A stretch of 64,000 nucleotides of DNA from Parafrankia sp. EUN1f (GTDB taxonomy: Bacteria > Actinomycetota > Actinomycetes > Frankiales > Frankiaceae), in the NCBI RefSeq assembly GCF_000177675.1, contig NZ_ADGX01000016.1:27289-91288 (forward strand), given 5' to 3'. Under the pieces are notes generated by a model, which saw nothing but the letters and a program-made list of their open reading frames with translations, had not been told where the DNA came from and made no database searches. A program made the position numbers and the translations under genes. Position 1 is the first letter of the stretch; every line of letters starts with the position of its first letter. Positions 52,098 through 59,859 of the stretch are shown here, piece by piece.

Positions 52098-53183
52098 ATG
52101 ACGCACGGCGGGATGTACGGCGGTCACCCGGGTGGTAACCCCGGTGGGATGCCAGGGGGGATGCCCGGCGGCTACCCGCCCGGCCCGGGTATGCCCGGTG
52201 GCTACCCGCCCGGGGGAATGCCGCCAGGCGGTATGCCACCTGGGGGAATGCCACCCGGCGGGATGCCCCCGGGTGCGGGTGGTCCCGGCGGGCCGGCCGG
52301 TGGCATCCGCAGCAGCCTGCTCGACAACCCCGAGGTCAACAGCAACGAGCGGTTCACGCTGCAGAACGGCAAGATGCTCAAGGCGACCCTCGGTGCCCAG
52401 GGCATGCGTGAGTTCTACGCCCGGCGCGGCGCCATGGTCGCCTACCAGGGCGGGGCCACCTTCGACGCCCACTGGGAGGGCTGGGGCTCGCGGTTCCGCA
52501 GCTTCTTCAGCGGCGGCGAGGGCCTGAACCTGATGAAGGTCGCCGGCTCCGGCACGGTCTACCTCGCCAACCAGGCGCAGGACATCCACATCCTCGATCT
52601 CGCCGGCGACGGGCTGACCGTGGACGGCAAGAACGTGCTGGCCTTCGACGAGGCACTGACCTGGGACCTGGTCCGGATCGACAGCCAGGTCGGGATCGCC
52701 GGCGTCGGCAACTACCAGGTCGACCTGCGCGGCAACGGCAAGGTGGTGGTGTGCACCACCGGGGCCCCGCTGGTGATGCGGGTGACCTCGCAGAACTACT
52801 ACTTCGCGGACGCGGACGCCGTGGTCGGCTGGTCGTCGAGCCTGCAGGTCTCGATGCAGGCGGCGGTCACCTCCAGCGCGGCCTGGAAGCCGCGGGGCAA
52901 CACCGGTGAGAGCTGGCAGCTGCAGTTCAGCGGTGAGGGCTACGTGATCGTCCAGCCGTGTGAGCTGCTCCCGCCCTATGACGCGCTGGCCGGTTCGGGC
53001 CTCGCCGGGCAGTTCGGTCTCGGTCAGGGCGGGTTCGCCGGCAACCAGCTGGGCGGTCACGGCGGAGGCCACGGAGGCGGTCACGGCGGAGGTCACGGAG
53101 GCGGCTTCGGTGGCCTCGGCGGCTTCGGCGGCGGTCCGGGCGGGTTCGGTGGCCTGTTCGGCGGCAACCCGGGCCGGCACTAG
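52098..53183 (+). CDS. AIM24-family protein with Gly/Pro/Met repeats at both ends
   Basis: The 361-residue protein has an AIM24 domain (about 72-300; LKATLGAQGMREFYARRGAMV, TVYLANQAQDIHILDL, GYVIVQPCELLP) between two low-complexity ends. The N-terminal end repeats GGMPPGGMPP and the C-terminal end repeats GGHGGGHGG and GGFGG, so it looks like a scaffold that self-associates. The repeated codons at 52220-52270 and 53060-53110 are themselves tandem DNA repeats. It ends the TerD/AIM24 operon. Confidence 0.87.
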   Translation: MTHGGMYGGHPGGNPGGMPGGMPGGYPPGPGMPGGYPPGGMPPGGMPPGGMPPGGMPPGAGGPGGPAGGIRSSLLDNPEVNSNERFTLQNGKMLKATLGAQGMREFYARRGAMVAYQGGATFDAHWEGWGSRFRSFFSGGEGLNLMKVAGSGTVYLANQAQDIHILDLAGDGLTVDGKNVLAFDEALTWDLVRIDSQVGIAGVGNYQVDLRGNGKVVVCTTGAPLVMRVTSQNYYFADADAVVGWSSSLQVSMQAAVTSSAAWKPRGNTGESWQLQFSGEGYVIVQPCELLPPYDALAGSGLAGQFGLGQGGFAGNQLGGHGGGHGGGHGGGHGGGFGGLGGFGGGPGGFGGLFGGNPGRH

Positions 53184-53799
53184 CCAGCCAGGTCCCTGAC
53201 CCTTTCGGGTAGGCGGCCCGGGGGAGAAACGATCCACCCGGCCTGTCGGGTGCCCGCGGGCTGTGCGGGACGGCCACGGCGTGGGCTGAGGACCGTCCAA
53301 CGCCGTCCGTCCCCTGTCGGCACTCCGGTGTCCGCCCCCGGCTGCGGCTGAGCCGGCATCCGTCCCCCGGACGTCGTCACGCTGCCAGCTCCGTAGCAGC
53401 GCGTGGTCGACAGGTTCGGCCGGGACGCCCTGCCGCGCCGGGACGCGTCGCGCCACGGCGTCCCGGCCCAGGTCCGTCGACGTATCCCGTCGAGCATCTG
53501 CGTATCCCGTCGATCATCGGCCGGTGACCACGTCTGCGGCCGGAACTGCGCGAGTTGCCGGCCTTTGCCTCGGAGTGACGGGCCCGGTTGATCAGCGGCA
53601 GGTTCCGGATATACATCGCCGGAAAGAAATCATCCCTGTGTGTACACCGTTTTCCTCTTGCCCGATCTGAGGTAATGGTGAGACTGATTGCAGCCACGCT
53701 GGTTCGGTGACCTGGGCTGCGTTCCAGGAGGTGGCGGGTAGTGTTGCTTCCGCGTCATCACCTCGTGAATTTCCATCGCGACGGAAGGATTCTGTTTAA
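53184..53799. other. intergenic region before the CsbD-like gene
   Basis: About 615 bases without a supported gene. It contains a direct repeat (GTATCCCGTCGA near 53483-53515) and, close to the next gene, an AT-rich stretch. A GGGTAG element at 53736-53741 with a GTTCC element about 13 bases before it resembles a stress-sigma (SigB-type) promoter, a plausible but weak match. Confidence 0.4.
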
Positions 53800-54099
53800 A
53801 TGACTCAGCAGGAGCAGCAGCAGCAGCGCCAGCAGGTCGAGCGGCAGCTGCGCCAGAACTGGCGGCAGCTTCGCTACCGGCTGCTCGACCAGTTCGGTCA
53901 GGTCAGCAGCGCTGACGTTGACGCGGCGACCGGCATCAACGACCTCATCGCCCGGATCGCCGACAAGACCCACCACAGCGAGCGGTATGTCGAGAACCGG
54001 CTGCGGGAGCTCGTCGGCGTAGGCGCCCAGGGCGGACAGTCCAGTGAGCGCTTCGGTGGGGACCAGGGCCAGGAGGGCCAGCGCTTCGGCGACCAGTGA
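53800..54099 (+). CDS. CsbD-like general stress protein
   Basis: The 99-residue soluble protein resembles CsbD (YjbJ-type) stress proteins: an all-helical core with NWRQLRYRLLDQFGQVSSAD and INDLIARIADKTHHSERYVE, a pattern like that of the CsbD repeat. The first 15 residues are Gln-rich and the last 25 are Gln/Gly-rich. GGAAGG lies about 12 bases before the ATG. A GGGTAG stress-promoter-like element lies upstream. The match is to pattern rather than exact residues, so I give moderate confidence. The 3' end carries the first partial copy of a 23-bp tandem repeat. Confidence 0.6.
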   Translation: MTQQEQQQQRQQVERQLRQNWRQLRYRLLDQFGQVSSADVDAATGINDLIARIADKTHHSERYVENRLRELVGVGAQGGQSSERFGGDQGQEGQRFGDQ

Positions 54100-54101
54100 C
54101 G

Positions 54102-54170
54102 GATCGCCTCGGCGACCAGTGACAGATCGCCTCGGCGACCAGTGACAGATCGCCTCGGCGACCAGTGACA
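54102..54170. repeat. 23-bp tandem repeat, 3 exact copies
   Basis: The unit GATCGCCTCGGCGACCAGTGACA repeats at 54102, 54125 and 54148, with partial copies on both sides (from 54088 within the CsbD-like gene, and to 54178). The first partial copy includes that gene's stop codon, so the array arose from its 3' end. Confidence 0.95.
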
Positions 54171-54181
54171 GATCGCTTACA

Positions 54182-54250
54182 GCCGGCCAGGCACGGGGAG
54201 TCCGTGGGTGGAAGCTCTGGCTCCCACCTCTCTCCACGTGCCTGGCCGGC
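54182..54250. terminator. 14-bp perfect hairpin, bidirectional terminator
   Basis: GCCGGCCAGGCACG at 54182-54195 pairs perfectly with CGTGCCTGGCCGGC at 54237-54250. The 41-base loop contains a second small stem (GTGGG with CCCAC). It lies between two convergent genes, the CsbD-like gene and the small minus-strand gene ending at 54257. Confidence 0.8.
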
Positions 54251-54256
54251 ACCCTG

Positions 54257-54505
54257 CTAGGAGGCCCGATCCTTCGAGGCCGCCGCGAGCAGTGACCGAA
54301 ACTCCAAAAGGTCATCCATAAGCGACATGTTCTGCGCGGTCCGTGGCATCTGGCGAAGCTCCGCCAATATCGCGTCGGTCTCCGTCACTGTCGGAACGCC
54401 GTCAACAGAGGCCGTCAGTGACACGATATCAGCCACAAGATCACCGCCATGAGGGGTCAAGGGAACGGATGTCCACCCGGATGTCCGGATGCCCCACTGT
54501 CGCAC
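54257..54505 (-). CDS. small hypothetical protein
   Basis: The 82-residue product is unrecognised. Its second half looks like an ordinary small helical domain (AILAELRQMPRTAQNMSLMDDL then LEFRSLLAAAS). The GTG start is uncertain and there is no clear ribosome binding site. It may be a fragment. The terminator hairpin lies right after its stop, which supports real transcription. Confidence 0.4.
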   Translation of the reverse strand: MRQWGIRTSGWTSVPLTPHGGDLVADIVSLTASVDGVPTVTETDAILAELRQMPRTAQNMSLMDDLLEFRSLLAAASKDRAS

Positions 54506-54575
54506 GCAATGATGTATGCGGTGTTACACGCGGAGTGCCTTCCGGTTACGGGTCTCGGCCCTCGTCCGCGTGATA

Positions 54576-54591
54576 TGGGATAATTCCCATG
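54576..54591. promoter_or_regulatory. inverted repeat, possible operator
   Basis: ATGGGA-TAAT-TCCCAT is a perfect 6-bp inverted repeat in an AT-rich gap between the small hypothetical gene and the DMT transporter. The central GATAAT resembles a -10 box. Confidence 0.4.
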
Positions 54592-54786
54592 TCTGATGCG
54601 AGAGTTCGCCAGGGAGGCGCCAGCCGTGATCGCCCCTGGCGAGAGAACGGATACGGTTGTCCTGCTGATCAAACCGGGAGCATGTACCGGCGATCTGATT
54701 CGGCGTGAAATGGCAGGTGCGGCATATGTTGGTCCAGCCCGTGGGCAGGGTCTGGGCCGTGGAGGATTTCGGTCGGTCGGCCGATG

Positions 54787-55680
54787 TCAGGGCAGCTGGC
54801 TGCCGGCCCTGGGCAGCGTGGGGGTGCGGGCGAGCAGGACGACCCCGGCGGTGATCAGTGTGGCGCCGAGCGTGACGCCCGCCAGCTGCCCGGCCGTGCT
54901 CGGTACGGGAACGCCGTAGAGCAGAACCGCCAGCACATAGGAGATCACCGGGTTGGTGATGTTCATCGCCGTGATCGTCGGTGCGAGCGGCCCGCTCGCG
55001 TAGGCGGCCTGCCCGAGCAGCAGGCTGCTCGCCGTCGCCGCGGCGAGCGCGTAGCCCTCCCAGCTGATCGCCGTGCGCAGGATGCCCTCGGTGAGGAGCA
55101 GCTCCGTGGTCTCCTTCATCAGCACCGCGGTCAGGGCGTAGAACAGGCCCGCCGCGACGCCGAACAGGCCCGCGCGGGCGGCCGGCTGTCGGCCGAGTGA
55201 GATCACGACCAGCAGGCCGGCCAGTGCCACCGTCGCCGCGATCGCCGCGACCAGGCGGGTCTCGTCGATGCCGCCCGCGGTGGGCAGGTCGCCGCGCGCC
55301 GACAGCAGGGCGGCCAGGCCACCGCAGATGCCCGCCGCACCCCACCAGGCACTCGGGGACATCCGTCGCGTGGTGCCGATCAGGCCGAGGGGAAGCGCGA
55401 ACAGCAGCTGGCAGACCATCAGAGGCTGCACCTCGGCGACCGACCCCAGATGCAGCGCGGCCGCCTGGACGCAGAAGCCACTGATGTTCGCCAGCCAGCC
55501 CAGCACCCACAGCCTGTCCCGGACGAGCTCGGCCAGCAGCCCGATGCCGGGCACGGCGTGCGCGCTGTCGGCGCGGGTCGCGAAGCTGCTGCGGCCGGCG
55601 GCGCGTTGCTGCAGCGCGGCCGACGAGGCGAGCAGGAACGCGGCGAGAAGAGCGACGGGGACGACAGCGGGCATGGTCAC
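54787..55680 (-). CDS. DMT-superfamily (EamA-like) transporter
   Basis: The 297-residue membrane protein has about ten hydrophobic segments in the two-repeat layout of DMT transporters. Both EamA-like halves are visible, the second with LGQAAYASGPLAPTITAMNI and ITNPVISYVLAVLLYG. The start may be GTG 55680 or ATG 55674. Family members export amino acids or metabolites. It is the last gene downstream of the lipid genes on the same strand, separated by about 80 bases. Confidence 0.85.
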   Translation of the reverse strand: MTMPAVVPVALLAAFLLASSAALQQRAAGRSSFATRADSAHAVPGIGLLAELVRDRLWVLGWLANISGFCVQAAALHLGSVAEVQPLMVCQLLFALPLGLIGTTRRMSPSAWWGAAGICGGLAALLSARGDLPTAGGIDETRLVAAIAATVALAGLLVVISLGRQPAARAGLFGVAAGLFYALTAVLMKETTELLLTEGILRTAISWEGYALAAATASSLLLGQAAYASGPLAPTITAMNITNPVISYVLAVLLYGVPVPSTAGQLAGVTLGATLITAGVVLLARTPTLPRAGSQLP

Positions 55681-55759
55681 CCACCCAGGATGGCAACCGC
55701 ACAGGCAAGATCACGTGATCGGAATTGTCACAGACGGACCGGTGGGTGCCGCGGCCGTT

Positions 55760-58195
55760 TCAGGCTGATCGGGCCAGTGGCCGCCCGGGAGGTGGAGACG
55801 TCCGGGCGCGGCCGGTCAGTTCCGGCGATGTCAGTTCCGGCGATGTCAGCTCCGGCGAAGTCAGCTCGGCCAGCGCCGCCCGCAGCGCCGTGCCGAAGAG
55901 CACCGGGTCAAGCCGGGCGGGATCGACTGTCGCGGCGACGCAGTAGCGGTCGTTCCAGCCGAGCGCACCCACCGAGAGCGGCACCTGCGCGGCGAGCGGG
56001 ACGATCGGGAAGACGTCCCGCAACGGGCACCCGAGCAGCTCCAGCGGCCGTGGCGCTCCCCGCATGTTCGACACGATCGCGGTGAAGAACCGTGCGCGGT
56101 AGACCGAGCGGGCCGCCGCCCGGTGCAGCGGAGCCGGTAGCGCCCCCATGAGGCGCAGGGCCGCGGCGCTCGCCGGCAGGCGTCCCGATGCCCGTCGACC
56201 CCGCGCGCGGCGGCTGATCTGCTCGGCGCGTCGGTCCGGCGGCATCGGTCCGAGTGGCACGTCAAGGCGCAGGGCCGCGGTCAGATTGCCGGGGCCGCGG
56301 GGAACGCCGTGCTGATCCGAACCGGGCATGCGCATGGTCACGGGGACGGCTGCGCGCAGCACCTGTCCGGACGGCTCCTCGCCGGCCGCCGCCACGGCCG
56401 CCGTGGCGGCGGATCCGACCGCGGCCAACAGCAGATCGGTCACCGTCACCTCCAGCCGGTGGGCACAGGATCGAACCGCGGGAAGCGACGATGCGGTCGT
56501 GAGGTAGGTGCGCGACCCGCCGAGCGGACCGGACAACGTCATCGGCGGCGCGGCACCGTCGCGGGCGAGGCTTACCAGCCCACTCACGACAGTGGCCGGT
56601 CGGGTGACGGGAGTGCGCGCGACCCGGGCCAGCCGTCGGGCCCGCCCCGGTCCCGGGGCAGGCCCGCTCGGGCTGGCGGTGACGCCGTCGGCCGGCGGGT
56701 GCAGGTTGGTCGGGGCGTGCGGGTCGGCCGGCGGGTGCAGGTCGGCCGGGCGGTGTGGGTCCGGCGGGGGGTGCAGGTCCAGGAGGTGGCGCAGCAGCGC
56801 CACGACGCCGAGCCCGTCCGCCACCGCATGGTGGACGATGACCACGACCGCCACCCGGTGCGCGCCCAGGCCGCGGACCAGCCAGATCCGCCAGGGCGGG
56901 CGGTCCGGGTCGAGCGGCGTCACGTTCAGCCTGGCGACCAGGCTGTCAAGGGCGACCTGCCCCCCGGGCGCGGGCAGGTGCGTCTCGCGCACATGCCAGG
57001 ACAGATCGATGTCGCCATCGCTCGCCCAGCGGTGGTGACGCAACCGGCCCGCCGGCACCACCCGCCGGGTGAGGCGGGACGTCGCCGACAGCCGTGCTGC
57101 CACGTGCCGCCGCAGTGCGTCCAGGGTCGGTGGCGGTCCGAGAGAGGTGTCGAGCACCGCCACCCCGCCGACGTACTGGGGGTTGGTGGCGGTCTGCACA
57201 TGGAGGAACAGCTCGTCGGCCGCGGCGACCCGCCGGGTGCCGCTCGCGGTGGCCCGCCGGCCCATCCCGCCGGCGACCGGCGCGGCGACCGCCACGGCCG
57301 CGCCACCCGCGACCAGGTCGAGCACGTAGTGGTTCGCCGTCGCGAGGACCACCAGCATCGTCACGCCCAGATGGGCCGCGCCGAACGCCCGGCCGGCCGG
57401 GCCGACCCGCCGCGCGCGCATCGAGGCCACCACCATCCAGACCGCCCAGGCCACGTGCAGGCTGGGCATCGCCGCGAACTGGTTCGCCCCCGCCGACACC
57501 GGCCCGCCTCCCCACGACAGCGGCGGATGGTGGATCGCGACGATGTCGACGAATCGCTCCCCGGGCAGCAGCCGTGGGGGAGCGGTCGGCCACAGCGCGA
57601 AGCAGGCGACGCCGAGCAGGGTCGTGACCGCCAGGCTGTCACGGGCCCAGCGGTACGCCGGGTCGGTTCGCGCCCACAACACGCCGAGCAGGCCGAAGGT
57701 CGTGATGATGTAGGTGGTGGCGTACTCCCAGGCTGCCAGGATCTCCAGCGCCGTGTGTCCGCGCAGCGCGTTGTTGAGCGGCTCCGTCGCGGCGACGTGC
57801 AGCCAGCGTTCGACGGCGAGCAGGTCCGATCCCCGCGCGTCCGCGGCGGACCGGGAGACCGCAATGCCGTGCGCCACACTCAGGTAGACGCCGAAGATCG
57901 CCAGCCCGATCGCGATCTGACACACCGCGTCGACGCCCCGCCCTGCGAGGCGGACCTGCCCGGACGGATGTTCGCGCTCGGTCGAGCGTTCGCGCCCCGA
58001 CGGGTGTCCGTGCCCGGACGGGTGTCCGTGCCCGGACGGGTGTCCGTGCCCGGCCGGTTGTTCGCGCCATCGCCGCCACGGCGCCCGCTCCGCGGCTGGT
58101 TCCGGACGTTGCGGTGACGGCCACGGCCACGGCCCGCCCGCGGGCGAGGCGGTCACGTGTGCGCGGTCCGGCTTGCTCGGCGCTCGACGGCTCAT
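55760..58195 (-). CDS. PAP2 phosphatase fused to WS/DGAT acyltransferase
   Basis: The 811-residue protein joins a membrane PAP2-type domain (about 85-320; PTAPPRLLPGE, PSLHVAWAVWM, ATANHYVLDL) to a wax-ester/diacylglycerol acyltransferase domain (about 325-790) with active motif HHAVADG and PPWRIWLVRGLG, plus NLTAALRLDVPLG near the end. PAP2 makes diacylglycerol from phosphatidate and WS/DGAT acylates it, so the fusion could channel a triacylglycerol pathway. N-terminal GHGHPSG and C-terminal ELTSP repeats flank the domains. The ATG at 58195 has GGGGGA upstream. It follows another WS/DGAT gene on the same strand. Confidence 0.9.
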   Translation of the reverse strand: MSRRAPSKPDRAHVTASPAGGPWPWPSPQRPEPAAERAPWRRWREQPAGHGHPSGHGHPSGHGHPSGRERSTEREHPSGQVRLAGRGVDAVCQIAIGLAIFGVYLSVAHGIAVSRSAADARGSDLLAVERWLHVAATEPLNNALRGHTALEILAAWEYATTYIITTFGLLGVLWARTDPAYRWARDSLAVTTLLGVACFALWPTAPPRLLPGERFVDIVAIHHPPLSWGGGPVSAGANQFAAMPSLHVAWAVWMVVASMRARRVGPAGRAFGAAHLGVTMLVVLATANHYVLDLVAGGAAVAVAAPVAGGMGRRATASGTRRVAAADELFLHVQTATNPQYVGGVAVLDTSLGPPPTLDALRRHVAARLSATSRLTRRVVPAGRLRHHRWASDGDIDLSWHVRETHLPAPGGQVALDSLVARLNVTPLDPDRPPWRIWLVRGLGAHRVAVVVIVHHAVADGLGVVALLRHLLDLHPPPDPHRPADLHPPADPHAPTNLHPPADGVTASPSGPAPGPGRARRLARVARTPVTRPATVVSGLVSLARDGAAPPMTLSGPLGGSRTYLTTASSLPAVRSCAHRLEVTVTDLLLAAVGSAATAAVAAAGEEPSGQVLRAAVPVTMRMPGSDQHGVPRGPGNLTAALRLDVPLGPMPPDRRAEQISRRARGRRASGRLPASAAALRLMGALPAPLHRAAARSVYRARFFTAIVSNMRGAPRPLELLGCPLRDVFPIVPLAAQVPLSVGALGWNDRYCVAATVDPARLDPVLFGTALRAALAELTSPELTSPELTSPELTGRARTSPPPGRPLARSA

Positions 58196-58320
58196 ATCAC
58201 GTCCCCCTGCCACGCACAGTGCCCCGAATCGGCACTGGTCACGCCAGGTGTGTGCAGACCTTCGATCCAGTGAGCAGAGCCGGTCGGCCCAGCCCTCCCA
58301 CGCCTACCCGGCAGCTCCCG

Positions 58321-59634
58321 TCAGTCGAGGGCGGCGAGCTCGGCGAGCCAGTTGTCGGCGAGCTCGGCGTGGCGCGGCACGCTGGCGCTGGCCGTGAACG
58401 CGGCGCACACGTGCTCGTCGAGACCGAACAGTGCCACCGACAGGTGCTGCCGGCCGACGAACAGCGGGGGCATACCGATCAGCATGCAGACCTGTCGCCC
58501 CGCGATCGCGTACGGGCCGCGCATCGTTCCGGCGTTGCTCGCGACCAGAGCGACCTCGTGTGCGCGTGATCCGGAGGCGGCGACCTGGGCGAGCATGCGA
58601 GGCGAGGCGTTCGGCGGCACCCGGTCCAGGATCCGCCGCTCGACGATGCCCATCCGCCCGCCTGCCTTGATCCGCCGGGTCTGCGCGGCGACCCGGGCCA
58701 GCCGGCGGCGCGGGTCGGGTTCGGCGCAGGGCAGCGGTATCCGCACCCCGAAGGTGAAGTTCGAGAGGATCTCCTGTTCGGCCGGGGTGCGCAGGCTGAT
58801 CGGCATCACCGCGTGGACGGGACGTCCGTACCGGGTCCATTCCGTTCGTGACCAGGTGCGCAGGGCACCGGCGACGGCCGCGAGATAGACGTCGTTCACG
58901 GTGGCGGAGTTGCGGCGCGCGATGCGGCGCAGCCTGTCGAGCTCGGCGGTCGCCCAGGTGTGCCGTGCCCCGCCGTGGGGCGGGCCGCCCCAGGAGGTGA
59001 GCTGGCGCGTCCGGGGGATGCCGCGGACCAGCCCGGACGCCATCCGGGCGTAGTCGCGTCGGGTGGGGGCGCCGAAGGTGGGCAGGTTCCGCAGCGCCGG
59101 TTCGCGGTCGAGCCCGAACAGCAGGTGCAGCGCCTGGTGCAGGGCGGCGCCGTCCTGGTGGATGTGGCTGAAGCGGTAGACGACCGCGACCCCGTCGGGG
59201 CGGTGCCCGCGCAGCAGCCAGATCCGCCAGAGCGGGCGGTTGAGGTCGAGGGGCCTGGCGGCGATGCGGTCCATCGCCTCCCGCAGGCCGTCCTGGCCGC
59301 TGCCTGCGGGCAGCTCCTCGACGTTGACGTGATATCCGAGGCTGAGCTCGTGGTCGAGCTGCCAGCCGACACCGGCCGCGGATCGTCCGGTCGGTGGGGA
59401 CAGCCGTTCGGTGAGCGCCGGAGCCTCGGCCAGCCGCGTCGCCACGTGCGCGCGTAGTTCGTGGACGGTCAGCGTCGGGTCGTCGACGCACAGCACCACC
59501 CCGGCCTCGAGCCGCTCCCCGGGGTTGAGCCGGCTGAAATGCAGGAATGCGCGATCACCGCTGGTCAGCGGGCGTAACTGGGGTCTGGTCGCCGGCGCGG
59601 TTCGCGGGGCGCCGTCGACGAATGTCTGAGTCAT
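58321..59634 (-). CDS. WS/DGAT-family acyltransferase
   Basis: The 437-residue enzyme is of the wax-ester synthase/diacylglycerol acyltransferase family: RPLDLNRPLWRIWLLRG, the active motif reading SHIHQDG and the family end regions NFTFGVRIPLP and NAGTMRGPYAIAGR. The first His of the usual HHxxxDG motif is a Ser, while the second, catalytic His and the Asp-Gly pair are kept, so activity is likely but altered. It is upstream of the PAP2-WS/DGAT fusion on the same strand, with about 125 bases between, and probably co-transcribed. Confidence 0.88.
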   Translation of the reverse strand: MTQTFVDGAPRTAPATRPQLRPLTSGDRAFLHFSRLNPGERLEAGVVLCVDDPTLTVHELRAHVATRLAEAPALTERLSPPTGRSAAGVGWQLDHELSLGYHVNVEELPAGSGQDGLREAMDRIAARPLDLNRPLWRIWLLRGHRPDGVAVVYRFSHIHQDGAALHQALHLLFGLDREPALRNLPTFGAPTRRDYARMASGLVRGIPRTRQLTSWGGPPHGGARHTWATAELDRLRRIARRNSATVNDVYLAAVAGALRTWSRTEWTRYGRPVHAVMPISLRTPAEQEILSNFTFGVRIPLPCAEPDPRRRLARVAAQTRRIKAGGRMGIVERRILDRVPPNASPRMLAQVAASGSRAHEVALVASNAGTMRGPYAIAGRQVCMLIGMPPLFVGRQHLSVALFGLDEHVCAAFTASASVPRHAELADNWLAELAALD

Positions 59635-59827
59635 TGGCCCTCCGATGGCGTCATGCCGCGGACCTCGACGGATGATCGGTTCGACGCCGGATCCGAGCGG
59701 TCCGTCCAGCCTGGCGGGTCAGCCTATACGTACCTGAACCGGAACACCCACGGAAAACAAGTCGAAAACCACCCGGAAGTGCCGAGCTGGCCGTGCGTCC
59801 CGGGTGGTCGAATGGTCGGCCGGCGGG

Positions 59828-59847
59828 CCAGATCTGGCCAGATCTGG
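59828..59847. promoter_or_regulatory. two adjacent 10-bp palindromes
   Basis: CCAGATCTGG occurs twice without a gap at 59828-59837 and 59838-59847, just after the CHAT gene and about 195 bases upstream of the WS/DGAT start. Tandem identical palindromes suit cooperative binding of a dimeric regulator on the WS/DGAT promoter. Confidence 0.5.
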
Positions 59848-59859
59848 TCGGGCGGCCGG

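Noticed and set aside
49505..52099. Long minus-strand open frame opposite the TerD/AIM24 genes
   Set aside because: The plus strand has recognisable TerD and AIM24 domains and ribosome binding sites; the minus frame has neither.
54102..54178. Regular 23-bp repeats considered as a CRISPR array
   Set aside because: The copies are directly adjacent without spacers and extend from a gene's end; no cas genes are present.
54596..54919. Plus-strand open frame beginning MREFAREAPAV
   Set aside because: It has no recognisable domain and runs into the antisense of the DMT transporter.
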